Below, piece by piece: positions 46,953-55,201 of a DNA stretch of 64,000 nucleotides (its first letter is position 1; every line of letters begins with the position of its first letter). The stretch lies in contig NZ_JACNYK010000004.1 in NCBI RefSeq assembly GCF_014692505.1, forward strand, positions 124,001-188,000. The letters run 5' to 3'. The position numbers were made by a program, and so were the translations under genes. This DNA is from Sphingobacterium arenae. Lineage in GTDB: Bacteria; Bacteroidota; Bacteroidia; Sphingobacteriales; Sphingobacteriaceae. The notes under the pieces are model-generated. The model did not search any database. It was not told the DNA's origin and saw nothing but the letters and a program-made list of their open reading frames with translations.

Positions 46953-46973
46953 ATATACTATTGTAAAGTATAT
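46953..46973. promoter_or_regulatory. Inverted repeat upstream of the alkaline phosphatase gene
   Basis: Arms ATATACT and AGTATAT (7 bases each, perfect) with a 7-base spacer lie 32-52 bases upstream of the start. A TATTTTTG -7-like element lies between it and the gene. A role in phosphate control is possible but unproven. Confidence 0.35.
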
Positions 46974-47073
46974 ATTAAATTAAGTAGCTGATGAAGTTAA
47001 AACAATATTCAAATAACACCAAATCCTATTCAACAAGTTACATCAGTTTAAGAAAACATTACTTTTGTAAAAT

Positions 47074-47382
47074 ATGACACGACAACAGAAAGAAATGATC
47101 GTTCAGGATTTCGAAAAATATATGCAATATACGCTGCAGCACAATATACCTTTCACATTGGAGAATTTTGCTGCATTCGCAACTTCTTTGGTTAACTTTT
47201 ACAAAGGTAGTAATTTGATTTCGACAATGGAAAGAAGAGAAACCGCATTGCTTCTCAGTAGCTCTTTTAATGCGGGCATGGGTAATCGCATTACCCCAGA
47301 GGATATTAATGAAATTGCCGATCTCATCATTTCAGATACGACCATTGATTATTCGATTTTGAATCCAATCTTTTCTCCGTAA
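47074..47382 (+). CDS. Hypothetical helical protein (102 aa)
   Basis: A soluble, mostly helical protein of 102 residues beginning MTRQQKEMIVQDFEKYMQYT, with an aromatic N-terminal half (FTLENFAAFATSLVNFYKG) and RRETALLLSSSFNAG. No domain is recognised. A -7-like TACTTTTG at 47060-47067 lies only 6 bases before the ATG, so if it is the promoter the message would be nearly leaderless. It is divergent from alkaline phosphatase and followed by the repeat/promoter of tRNA-Ala. Confidence 0.65.
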   Translation: MTRQQKEMIVQDFEKYMQYTLQHNIPFTLENFAAFATSLVNFYKGSNLISTMERRETALLLSSSFNAGMGNRITPEDINEIADLIISDTTIDYSILNPIFSP

Positions 47383-47402
47383 CGAGGCAAGTGAACAAAT
47401 GT

Positions 47403-47480
47403 ATTTTTGCTTATTTTTAAGGCGTGCCTGAACTCATTTAAAATTCGGCTTGTGAATGCAAATCATTTTATCTAAGTTTG
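47403..47480 (+). repeat. Copy B of the promoter-containing repeat, with the tRNA-Ala promoter
   Basis: This segment aligns with 28747-28834. It includes AACTCATTTAA, ATTCGGCT and CATTTTAT and ends in TAAGTTTG (47473-47480, exact TAnnTTTG), with TTG at 47450-47452 exactly 20 bases upstream. The repeat therefore carries a good promoter, 16 bases before the tRNA. Confidence 0.6.
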
Positions 47481-47496
47481 GATGATTTTTCAAAAA

Positions 47497-47570
47497 GGGG
47501 GATTAGCTCAGCTGGCTAGAGCGTTTGGCTGGCAGCCAAAAGGTCATCGGTTCGACTCCGATATTCTCCA
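47497..47570 (+). tRNA. tRNA-Ala (GGC)
   Basis: A full cloverleaf: acceptor GGGGGAT/ATTCTCC with the G3-U70 wobble pair that identifies tRNA-Ala, D arm GCTC/GAGC, anticodon stem TTTGG/CCAAA with loop CTGGCAG (anticodon GGC), T arm ATCGG/CCGAT. A73 follows; CCA is not encoded. Confidence 0.97.
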
Positions 47571-47585
47571 CCTCCTTAAAATAAG

Positions 47586-47617
47586 AAAAACCTCGCCTTT
47601 TATTAGACGAGGTTTTT
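47586..47617 (+). terminator. Terminator after tRNA-Ala
   Basis: Stem AAAAACCTCG/CGAGGTTTTT with a 12-base loop, 16 bases after the tRNA. Confidence 0.8.
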
Positions 47618-47675
47618 TATTGTCGTATACAGGTTTTTTTATATTTAACTTTAATAGCTTATAAAAACCATAAAA

Positions 47676-48038
47676 ATGAAAACGACCCCTAAACACAACG
47701 AACGAATTGCAAAAATGACATTTGCTTCCGTTTATCCCCATTATGTGACCAAAATAGAAAGCAAAGGCAGAACAGTGCAAGAGTTACATCAAGTTATAGA
47801 ATGGCTGACAGGATTTGACAATGACAAACTACAGGAACTCATTGATGAGAAAGTAACTTTTGAAACATTTTTTGGAAAAGCCCATCTGAATCCAAATGCA
47901 TCTCTCATAACAGGTATTATTTGCGGCTATCGAATAGAAGAAATTGAAAACACATTAACAAAACAAGCCAGATACCTCGACAAGTTGGTAGACGAATTAG
48001 CGAAAGGACGGAAAATGGAAAAGATTTTACGCCAATAA
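47676..48038 (+). CDS. DUF2200 domain-containing protein
   Basis: A protein of 120 residues matching DUF2200: IAKMTFASVYPHYVTKIESKGRT (about 11-33), VIEWLTGFDNDKLQELI and FFGKAHLNPNASLITGIICGYRIEEIENTL. The family is cytoplasmic, small and of unknown function, and is frequent in Bacteroidota and Firmicutes. It starts about 60 bases after the tRNA-Ala terminator, and is followed by the MFS transporter gene with its own promoter. Confidence 0.87.
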   Translation: MKTTPKHNERIAKMTFASVYPHYVTKIESKGRTVQELHQVIEWLTGFDNDKLQELIDEKVTFETFFGKAHLNPNASLITGIICGYRIEEIENTLTKQARYLDKLVDELAKGRKMEKILRQ

Positions 48039-48102
48039 CTAAAAATCAAACGATACAAAAAAGAAAATTACTTACCACGCTTATTAATAGAAATTTAATT
48101 CG

Positions 48103-48130
48103 TTGCACTGCAAAAGAAAATATACCTTTG
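48103..48130 (+). promoter_or_regulatory. Promoter of the MFS transporter
   Basis: TTG (48103-48105), 17 bases, TACCTTTG (48123-48130). The -7 box is exact; the spacer is slightly short. Leader to the ATG is about 17 bases. Confidence 0.5.
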
Positions 48131-48153
48131 CGCTCTCTATTTAGTATAGGCAA

Positions 48154-49314
48154 ATGAACAAAGCACTTATTGCGTTAGCATTTGGCGGATTAGCAATCGG
48201 GATGACAGAATTTACTATGATGGGCATCCTTCCAGACATCGCCAAAGATTTACAAATTGAAATTCCGGAAGCCAGCAACTTAATCGCACTTTACGCATTA
48301 GGTGTGGTCGTGGGTGCTCCTACCTTGGTCGCGTTCAGTGGCAAGTATTCTCCACGCAATATTTTGCTTTTTCTGATGCTTTTGTTTTTTGTGTTTAATG
48401 GCATTTTTGCTATTGCGCCCAACAAAATATTGCTTCTCACCTCGCGCTTCATCTCCGGTTTTCCACATGGGGCTTTTTTTGGTGTCGGTTCGGTGGTTGC
48501 TGCGCGACTAGCGAAGCCGGGTAAAGAAGCACAGGCGATATCTATCATGTTTACGGGAATGACCATCGCCAACTTAGCAGGCGTACCTTTGGGAACATAT
48601 ATAGGTCATCATTATTCTTGGCGGATAACGTACGCTGTCATTAGTTTATTAGGCCTTATCACCTTTTTGGCCATCTATTTTTGGATGCCGAAAATGGAAG
48701 CCAGCAAAACAAACAACGTATTGAAACAAATCCGCTATTTTACCCGTTGGGATGCCTGGTTAATGGTCGCTGTTATTGCTATCGGGACAGGTGGTCTGTT
48801 CGCCTGGATATCCTATATCGCCCCGTTAGTAACAGATGTATCCAATCTTCCTGAAAACCGTGTACCTGTTATCATGGTATTGGTGGGATTGGGTATGTTT
48901 TTTGGGAATATCATCGGTGGTAAGCTTGCCGACAGCATTACACCTTCAAAAGCAGTCATTATCGGCTTTATTGCGATGGCAGTGTGTTTATTGGTTGTGT
49001 TTTTCATTGCGCACATCACCTATTTAGCCTATCCTATGGCATTCATTACGGGAATGATATCCTTTTCTATCGGTTCGCCGTTACAGATGATGCTGATCAA
49101 CAATGCCAAAGGTGCGGAAACATTCGCTGCGGCAGCCGGACAAGCAAGCTTTAATATCGGCAACACGCTTGGAGCTTATCTCGGTGCCGTCCCCATTACA
49201 CTCGGATATGCGTATAACTATCCATCACTCATAGGTGTAAGTATGGCTAGTATGGGTGCTATGCTCGCGTATGTTTTCTGGAGAAAAGTGGTCAGAGTAA
49301 AAATGAATGTTTAG
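48154..49314 (+). CDS. MFS transporter of the drug/arabinose efflux type (AraJ-like)
   Basis: A protein of 386 residues with about 12 hydrophobic segments, a normal length for DHA1-type MFS. The start MNKALIALAFGGLAIGMTEFTMMGILPDIA is the usual one of the AraJ/YdhP group; the GxLADxxxPSK loop (GGKLADSITPSK) between helices 2/3 of the second half and RFISGFPHGAFFGVGSV are present. It should export small organic compounds by proton exchange. Its end overlaps the convergent DUF3810 stop by 4 bases. No substrate is implied by the neighbours. Confidence 0.9.
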   Translation: MNKALIALAFGGLAIGMTEFTMMGILPDIAKDLQIEIPEASNLIALYALGVVVGAPTLVAFSGKYSPRNILLFLMLLFFVFNGIFAIAPNKILLLTSRFISGFPHGAFFGVGSVVAARLAKPGKEAQAISIMFTGMTIANLAGVPLGTYIGHHYSWRITYAVISLLGLITFLAIYFWMPKMEASKTNNVLKQIRYFTRWDAWLMVAVIAIGTGGLFAWISYIAPLVTDVSNLPENRVPVIMVLVGLGMFFGNIIGGKLADSITPSKAVIIGFIAMAVCLLVVFFIAHITYLAYPMAFITGMISFSIGSPLQMMLINNAKGAETFAAAAGQASFNIGNTLGAYLGAVPITLGYAYNYPSLIGVSMASMGAMLAYVFWRKVVRVKMNV

Positions 49315-50351
49315 GAGGAACGCTGTTTCTCCCAAGCAATGACCAAACGATTCATCAGTGAATAACGCGCCATGCCCTCCGGTTGGTTGTTATGGCGCAA
49401 ATAGCTACCATAAAATACGTTCGTCAAACGATTAAATGTACCGTAATATTGTTGCCAAAAGAGGCGTTCTTCCGCGTAATCGCGACGGACGTCGGCCGAT
49501 AGTTTTGCAACATAAGATTCATAAAGCATTTTATTTTCAAAGTACAGCGGCCGAAGCAGATATTGAACAGTCTCGTAGTAGGCGGCATAACGATACCATA
49601 TATTCGAATGGTCTCGAAGCATCAGAAAAGCGATAAAATTACATTCGTCTTCAAATCCGATTCCCATTTGATGCGCCAACTCGTGCACCACCGTAAAAGG
49701 ATAAGAGGTTTTGGGCATGACACCATTCACCTGTACTTCTTGCGTAAAGGGATTAAAATAACCCGTAACCGTAAAGTAAGAAACCAGCTCACTGGATAAA
49801 GGTTGCTTTGCTCTTACCTGCGTACGGGACAACATGGGTAACCGATCGTTGCTTTCATTCATCAGCTGTTGCAACGCCTGTCGTGCCTGCGGCTTATCCA
49901 TTATGGACGTATCCAGTTGCTCCCGGAGCTGATTGATTTCTATTATATAACGATCTAATATTTCGATATAATCTTCTTGAACAATGGTATCAATTTGCAG
50001 TCCTAGCTGCTGCTGCAACGGTATCCGATAATAATGTAATCCCCAACTCACGTAGAAGTAAATATAAGTGCCGAGCAAAACGAGAACAAGCCGCATCAAT
50101 CGTTTCTGCGCTATTCCCCACTTGCGTTTAACTAGTGCTATGACCAACAATATCGCTAGCCACAGCACACTGCCCGATAGGAGTATGTAGCATACATCTC
50201 CTGCGCTAAATGGTAGCCAACCGAATAGGAATTTCGGCAAATAGGAAAACAAGGGATAAAACTGTCGGCTATAATATTGTTCAATAAATGCAGGTGATTG
50301 CTTTATCCAGGATAAGGCGAACATCACGACAAGGCATACCACTATCGCCAT
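49311..50351 (-). CDS. DUF3810 membrane protein with HExxH zinc-peptidase motif
   Basis: A protein of 346 residues from the ATG at 50351; the codons before it begin with TTG and overlap the upstream gene. Three membrane helices (about 3-18, 45-70, 85-105) precede a large domain with the gluzincin-like motif VVHELAHQMGIGFEDECNFIAFL, where HELAH ligates zinc and EDEC may supply the third ligand. It is probably a membrane-bound metallopeptidase with its active site outside the membrane. It lies 28 bases after the nucleoid-associated gene. Confidence 0.85.
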   Translation of the reverse strand: MAIVVCLVVMFALSWIKQSPAFIEQYYSRQFYPLFSYLPKFLFGWLPFSAGDVCYILLSGSVLWLAILLVIALVKRKWGIAQKRLMRLVLVLLGTYIYFYVSWGLHYYRIPLQQQLGLQIDTIVQEDYIEILDRYIIEINQLREQLDTSIMDKPQARQALQQLMNESNDRLPMLSRTQVRAKQPLSSELVSYFTVTGYFNPFTQEVQVNGVMPKTSYPFTVVHELAHQMGIGFEDECNFIAFLMLRDHSNIWYRYAAYYETVQYLLRPLYFENKMLYESYVAKLSADVRRDYAEERLFWQQYYGTFNRLTNVFYGSYLRHNNQPEGMARYSLMNRLVIAWEKQRSS

Positions 50352-50379
50352 GAAATTGCCTTTATTTCCGTTTGTTAGG

Positions 50380-51435
50380 TTAACTTTCGGCTTCAAAATA
50401 TAGTTTGTAATAATTTAAACCCCGCTCTTCATCAAAACCAGCTTCAATATAGTCTCGCTTCCCATGCACATAAATATGAAAATTTTTATCCAGTTTAATG
50501 ACGGACTTATAAGAAGCAGCCATTTTCTTTACCGCTGGGGATGCGATTTCAAAATTTGATTGAAACGGGGTATCGAACTCTTCAGCGAAATTTTCTTGAT
50601 ATTCCTTAAATAACGACGCCGCTTGTGGATTTCCGATGACTTCCTCTTCAAATTCCCCCTGATCAAACGTCTCTTTTGTTTTAAAATAATTCATCGAACG
50701 GTTTAAGAGATCAATTTTGTCCGCATTTTCTAGTTCAAACGCCTCGTCCAATTTATCGTTCACAAAATTCTTATACACTTTCAGCAAATTTCCGGTTTGC
50801 TGAAAATTATCGTTACGCGCTTTGATTTTCAGAAAATCATCTTTCCAATACACAGCTTCCGATTGATTCGTTTGATCTACAACCAACACTTTGTATCCTT
50901 CCTCCGCCTCTGTCTTCACGATAACCACTCCTTTATCCAATTTATTGATATTGATCGCCTCTTGTTCATAATCCAGATCGAAACCACCCGCATTTGGATA
51001 CACCTTTAAATAAGCTTCCTTATTCTCGGACTTAAAGATACCAATGGCATCGTGTTCCTCCCCCTCCAGTTGCACATTCTTCAAAGCAACTACATATACC
51101 TCACCCGCTTTTATTTTCGGATGCTCCGAAACTTCGTACAAGTGTTTCGCCAATTGCTGGGACATATCGTGGAAAGCGATCTTCCCTTCAAAATATTGCT
51201 TTGCAAAATAATAGACTTCGTTGAGTTGCAAATCGTCGTTTGGATGATATAAGCGATATACCTCGTTCGCTTTGCTAAAAGGCTTCATAAAATACTGCAT
51301 CAGCAGATCAGGTAGTACTTCGTCCTGGGAAATATCAATGGGCGTATCGGATAATACGTAAAACTCATCCTGCGCCTTGTTGCCTACACGGTGTATGGAA
51401 AGTTGTTCAAAAGTTGCGTCTTGGTGAAAGAACAT
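50380..51435 (-). CDS. Nucleoid-associated protein (NdpA/YejK family)
   Basis: A protein of 351 residues of the 37-kDa nucleoid-associated family. It begins with a short segment on DNA/membrane handling (FEQLSIHRVGNKAQDEFYVLSD), has the conserved HIYVHGKRDYIEAGFDEERGLNYYKLYF C-terminus and a central alpha/beta domain. E. coli YejK binds the chromosome and topoisomerases; in Bacteroidota the role is inferred. It is transcribed ahead of DUF3810 and after the deacetylase-like gene. Confidence 0.82.
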   Translation of the reverse strand: MFFHQDATFEQLSIHRVGNKAQDEFYVLSDTPIDISQDEVLPDLLMQYFMKPFSKANEVYRLYHPNDDLQLNEVYYFAKQYFEGKIAFHDMSQQLAKHLYEVSEHPKIKAGEVYVVALKNVQLEGEEHDAIGIFKSENKEAYLKVYPNAGGFDLDYEQEAININKLDKGVVIVKTEAEEGYKVLVVDQTNQSEAVYWKDDFLKIKARNDNFQQTGNLLKVYKNFVNDKLDEAFELENADKIDLLNRSMNYFKTKETFDQGEFEEEVIGNPQAASLFKEYQENFAEEFDTPFQSNFEIASPAVKKMAASYKSVIKLDKNFHIYVHGKRDYIEAGFDEERGLNYYKLYFEAES

Positions 51436-51493
51436 TGTTTAATATCTAGTATTGTGTAAAAAATATGGCGTGTTAAAATTCCTATTCCTTTAT

Positions 51494-52399
51494 TTAAAAG
51501 CCAAACATATCCATGGCTATTTTATATGTGTTCACATGTGCATTCACGATATCCTTGATGTGCTCGGAATAGCCTCCACCCATACTGATTTGTACGGGAA
51601 GTCCGTTCTGTCGGCATTTTTGCAATACCATTTCATCCCGGCGTAGGCATCCATCTGTCGTTAATTTAAGCTTTCCCAATTTATCGGTAGCTAAAATATC
51701 AACTCCGGCTTGATAAAACACAAAATCAGGATCAAAAATCGTAAATATTTTGTCAAGATTCTCCTTTAATAAGGTCAGATAAGCTTCATCATCCATACCA
51801 TCCGGCAGCGGTATATCCAAATCCGAACACTCCTTTATAAAGGGAAAATTTTTATCGCCATGCATAGAGAATGTAAATACATTTGGATTTTTCCCAAAAA
51901 TATGAGCGGTACCATTGCCCTGATGTACGTCCAAGTCGATGATTAATATCTTCCTCGCTAATTTCCTACCCAATAAATAAGCGGCCGCCACTGCCTGGTC
52001 ATTGAACAAACAAAAACCTTCTCCAAAATCATGTCCAGCATGATGTGTTCCACCAGCAACATTAAAAGCGACACCATGTTCACAGGCATATAAAGATGCT
52101 TGGATTGTCCCGTCCAAGATATACCGTTCGCGGTCTACCAGCGATTGCGATAACGGAAATCCTATTCTACGCACCATTTTAGCATCCAATGATAAATCCA
52201 TCAGCTGGTTGACATAATGCGCCTCGTGTGCCAATACAATGGTCGGAATCTCGACAAGTTTTGGTTCAAAAAAGCAATCTGCAGAGACTACCCCTTCGTA
52301 TAACAGCTGCGCCGGAATAAGCTCATATTTGACCATGGGAAAACGGTGTCCCGTCCGCAAGGGATGTACGTAAGCCGGATGGTATGCTATTCGTAACAC
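51494..52399 (-). CDS. Histone deacetylase-like amidohydrolase
   Basis: A protein of 301 residues of the arginase/deacetylase fold (AcuC/HDAH type). Metal and catalytic motifs: GGTHHAGHDFGEGFC (about 114-128, His-His dyad), IIDLDVHQGNGTA (about 149-161, Asp and His ligands), FYQAGVDILATDKLG (third Asp) and MGGGYS. Such bacterial enzymes remove acyl groups from small molecules or proteins. The start appears to be a GTG at 52399, because no in-frame ATG precedes the conserved LRIAYHP beginning. It is divergent from yceH. Confidence 0.9.
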   Translation of the reverse strand: MLRIAYHPAYVHPLRTGHRFPMVKYELIPAQLLYEGVVSADCFFEPKLVEIPTIVLAHEAHYVNQLMDLSLDAKMVRRIGFPLSQSLVDRERYILDGTIQASLYACEHGVAFNVAGGTHHAGHDFGEGFCLFNDQAVAAAYLLGRKLARKILIIDLDVHQGNGTAHIFGKNPNVFTFSMHGDKNFPFIKECSDLDIPLPDGMDDEAYLTLLKENLDKIFTIFDPDFVFYQAGVDILATDKLGKLKLTTDGCLRRDEMVLQKCRQNGLPVQISMGGGYSEHIKDIVNAHVNTYKIAMDMFGF

Positions 52400-52483
52400 G
52401 ATGTTTCTTGTTTTATTCCTCGCGAAGTTAACGGATATTTTTTATCTTCGAAGACTACAGACCGAATCAATTCATCAGAAAAA

Positions 52484-53143
52484 ATGGAAGAAACAAACAA
52501 TTTACCTATTTTAAATGCAGAAGAGTTGCGCGTTCTAGGTTCGCTTTTGGAAAAATCCAAAACGACACCAGAATATTATCCGATGACTTTAAACGGTTTA
52601 CAGACGGCATGCAACCAGAAGACGTCCCGGAAACCCGTTGTTTCCTATGACGAAAACACGATTATAGAAGCATTGGATACGCTAAGAAAAAGGGGATTGG
52701 TATCTACGGCAGTCGGTGGCGGTAGCCGTGTGACAAAATATAAACACAACCTGGCTATACAGTACCCGTTAATTCCACAGGAATTGGCAGCATTATGCTT
52801 ACTTATCCTCCGGGGCCCTTTAACGCCGGGAGAAATCAATTCCAATGCCGGTAGATTGTTTAATTTTGAAAGTATAGATGAAGTACAGGAGGTGTTGAAT
52901 CGTTTGCAAGAACAGGAGCCTCCGTTTGTAAAGCAATTGGCTAAACGCCCCGGTCAAAAGGAAGTGCGTTATGTACATTTGCTTGGTGAAATAAACGAAG
53001 AAGATTATGAAAACTTTTCCAGTGCTTCGGATAGCAGCTCATCAGGTCGCATACAGGAACTGGAAGAACGGGTAAGCACATTGGAAGAGCAACTGGCTGC
53101 GTTAAAGAAAGAATTTGACGATTTAATGGCACAGCTATCGTAG
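52484..53143 (+). CDS. YceH family protein (DUF480)
   Basis: A protein of 219 residues. It has the two winged-helix units typical of YceH: EELRVLGSLLEKSKTTPEYYPMTLNGL (about 11-37) and LAALCLLILRGPLTPGEINSNAGRL (about 92-116), then a coiled-coil tail (ELEERVSTLEEQLAALKKEFDDL, about 193-215). The family is widespread and its function is not known; the winged helices suggest DNA binding. It is transcribed alone, divergent from the deacetylase. The start is the ATG at 52484. Confidence 0.9.
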   Translation: MEETNNLPILNAEELRVLGSLLEKSKTTPEYYPMTLNGLQTACNQKTSRKPVVSYDENTIIEALDTLRKRGLVSTAVGGGSRVTKYKHNLAIQYPLIPQELAALCLLILRGPLTPGEINSNAGRLFNFESIDEVQEVLNRLQEQEPPFVKQLAKRPGQKEVRYVHLLGEINEEDYENFSSASDSSSSGRIQELEERVSTLEEQLAALKKEFDDLMAQLS

Positions 53144-53254
53144 CGAAATAGTATAAAAATTTCACCAACCTGTTACTTTTTAACGATTTGTACCGTTATC
53201 TATGTTTAAGGCATAGCTTTTGCTGTCTTGAATATATACTAACAGTAAGAAATA

Positions 53255-53344
53255 ATGAAAAGAACACCTGCAACTACATTCATTATACTGGCCGTTATTG
53301 CGCTAGTATTGTTATTTGCTACCACATGCGCGGGTTTGGACTAA
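53255..53344 (+). CDS. 29-residue hydrophobic peptide, first of a tandem pair
   Basis: The ORF encodes a 29-residue peptide starting MKRTPATTFI, with a central hydrophobic helix (about 9-22) and the end ATTCAGLD. A second 29-residue ORF at 53455 encodes a clearly related peptide (shared RTP-x-TT, hydrophobic core and TTCAG), so two copies at one place, with most changes conservative, argue for real genes. The single Cys near the C-terminus after FATT is a weak lipobox-like site. No RBS stronger than AAGAAAT is seen. It may be a membrane or signalling peptide. Confidence 0.55.
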   Translation: MKRTPATTFIILAVIALVLLFATTCAGLD

Positions 53345-53420
53345 GCCATAAAGTCAACGATTATCCACAAAATCATATTTATCTATTTCCTACGGTATAA
53401 GTAGGCATGTCTTTTGTTAA

Positions 53421-53438
53421 TTTTCTAGTAATAGAAAA
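53421..53438 (+). promoter_or_regulatory. Small hairpin between the two tandem peptide genes
   Basis: Arms TTTTCTA and TAGAAAA with a 4-base loop, 17 bases before the second peptide start. Without a T tract it is unlikely to be a terminator; it may affect translation of the second ORF. Confidence 0.3.
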
Positions 53439-53454
53439 CTGAAAGGATAAAGTC

Positions 53455-53544
53455 ATGAGAAGAACACCATACACCACCATAACAATCGTCGTAATCGTCG
53501 TGTTGATAATGATATTTGTTACCACTTGCGCGGGCGCGGCATAA
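53455..53544 (+). CDS. 29-residue hydrophobic peptide, second of a tandem pair
   Basis: Starts MRRTPYTTIT and ends FVTTCAGAA; identical in length to the peptide at 53255 and aligned without gaps: conserved R3-T4-P5, T7-T8, a helix of V/I/L residues (about 10-22) and T-T-C-A-G. The ATG is preceded by GAAAGGATAAAG, a reasonable ribosome-binding sequence. The stop lies 6 bases before the convergent AGCS gene stop. No function can be assigned; membrane location is likely. Confidence 0.58.
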   Translation: MRRTPYTTITIVVIVVLIMIFVTTCAGAA

Positions 53545-53550
53545 TGTCAT

Positions 53551-55032
53551 TCACTCTTTTTCCCAAAATTCTGCATTTTTAATCCCCAGTTCTTTTGGAT
53601 TAAAAAGAGGGTTTTTAATGCCCGCTTTGCGTTTCTTCGTATAATCGTTCCACACCTTCAATGCAGGTTTACTGAGCAACAGAATAGCAATTAAGTTTAC
53701 CCAAGCCATTAAGCCTACCCCTATGTCCCCCAAATCCCAAGCTAGGCCGGCGGTTCGAACGGTACCAAAATAGGTTGCCGCCAGAAAACCAATACGCAAC
53801 AGCCAAATCACCCCTCGCGTATTCCTTTTGTTAAAAATGTAGGCGACATTCGTTTCAGCATAATAATAATAAGCCATAATCGTGGTAAAGGCAAAAAAGA
53901 ATAAGGCTATGGCTACAAACTGATTCCCTATAGAGGGAAAATGATGTGCTACCGCAGCTTGTGTAAAACCGTCTGCCGCTACGCCGGGCACGTGCTCCGC
54001 AACAAAGCTTAATGCTTTGCCCGTTGCATCAAATGTCTCTCCCGTGTTAAACATCCCGGTAAATAAAATCATAAAGGCAGTTGCTGTACAAACAAATAAA
54101 GTATCCACGTATACTGAAAAAGCCTGTACCAGTCCTTGCTGTGCTGGATGTTTAACATCTGCCGCAGCCGCTGCATGTGGTGCAGTTCCCTGCCCCGCCT
54201 CATTGGAATATATGCCTCGTTTTATACCCCAGGCAATGGCCATTCCTATAATCCCTCCAAATGTAGCATCCATACTAAAGGCAGACGTAATAATGAGGTT
54301 TAACACCATCGGAATTTGTGAAAAATTTAAAGCAATAATTACTAACGCCATTAAAATATAAGCACCTGCCATAAAAGGAACGATATATTCTGCTGCTAAA
54401 CCCAAGCGTTTAACACCCCCAATAATAATGACGCCCAGTAATACAACAACACCTACCCCCACCCAACTGATGGGAAAATCGATTCCTAAAACGGACAACG
54501 TTGTCAATTGTAGATTAAAAGCATTCGAAACGGTACCATTAATGGCATTACTCTGCACGCCAGGTAATAGGAAGCCGGTGCTAACAATGGTTACGAGGGC
54601 AAAAAGGACCGCGTACCACCTAACGCCTAAACCTTTCTCAATATAATAAGCCGGTCCTCCCCGATATTCTCCATCCTGCTCCTGTTTATAAACCTGTCCT
54701 AACGTTGCCTCAACAAAAGCAGAAGCAGAGCCCAGGAAAGCGATTACCCACATCCAGAATACAGCACCAGGCCCGCCCATAAAAATCGCCGTAGCTACTC
54801 CGACAATATTTCCCGTGCCTACCCTACCGGAAATGGCTAACGTAAATGCCTGAAAAGAAGAAATACCTTTGTTGGAATCCTGTTTTAAAAATAGCAGGCG
54901 TGTCATTTCCTTAACGTAACCTACCTGTAGAAACCGGGTACGAAATGAAAAATACAATCCGGTAAACAAACAAAGGTAAATAAGAAAATCACTCCATACG
55001 AGATTGGACACTACTTTTACAATACTTTCCAT
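53551..55032 (-). CDS. Alanine/glycine:cation symporter (AGCS family)
   Basis: A protein of 493 residues from the ATG at 55032 (MESIVKVVSNLVWSD); the frame continues upstream with a lysine-rich stretch, less likely. About 10 to 12 helices; the family marks are GRVGTGNIVGVATAIFMGGPGAVFWMW (about 65-91) and GAGT-type loop IYSNEAGQGTAPHAAAAA. It couples import of alanine or glycine to sodium or protons. It is transcribed alone and its stop is close to the second small peptide gene. The terminal residues KNPLFNPKELGIKNAEFWEKE are cytoplasmic. Confidence 0.93.
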   Translation of the reverse strand: MESIVKVVSNLVWSDFLIYLCLFTGLYFSFRTRFLQVGYVKEMTRLLFLKQDSNKGISSFQAFTLAISGRVGTGNIVGVATAIFMGGPGAVFWMWVIAFLGSASAFVEATLGQVYKQEQDGEYRGGPAYYIEKGLGVRWYAVLFALVTIVSTGFLLPGVQSNAINGTVSNAFNLQLTTLSVLGIDFPISWVGVGVVVLLGVIIIGGVKRLGLAAEYIVPFMAGAYILMALVIIALNFSQIPMVLNLIITSAFSMDATFGGIIGMAIAWGIKRGIYSNEAGQGTAPHAAAAADVKHPAQQGLVQAFSVYVDTLFVCTATAFMILFTGMFNTGETFDATGKALSFVAEHVPGVAADGFTQAAVAHHFPSIGNQFVAIALFFFAFTTIMAYYYYAETNVAYIFNKRNTRGVIWLLRIGFLAATYFGTVRTAGLAWDLGDIGVGLMAWVNLIAILLLSKPALKVWNDYTKKRKAGIKNPLFNPKELGIKNAEFWEKE

Positions 55033-55173
55033 ATACTTTTTTGATTCATTTGGTTGTGTACGGTATTTCCAGCCCCTAAAGAAAAGGTTTTTTTTGTAAA
55101 AAGATATATTTTTTTTCATATAATCTCTTCGACTACTTTTCTCAAAAAGGACGAGTAGTTACAGAAAATCCTT

Positions 55174-55181
55174 TATATTTG
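55174..55181 (+). promoter_or_regulatory. -7 element of the CDF transporter gene
   Basis: TATATTTG, an exact TAnnTTTG match, about 20 bases before the ATG. No clear -33 element. Confidence 0.45.
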
Positions 55182-55201
55182 AGGGATAACAGGACGAAAA
55201 G

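Noticed and set aside
47482..47664. Open frame of 60 codons over tRNA-Ala
   Set aside because: It reads through the tRNA and its terminator and has no protein-like features.
53160..53254. Riboswitch or leader RNA before the tandem peptides or AGCS gene
   Set aside because: No recognisable aptamer; the AGCS gene is on the other strand and its upstream region shows no glycine-riboswitch motif.
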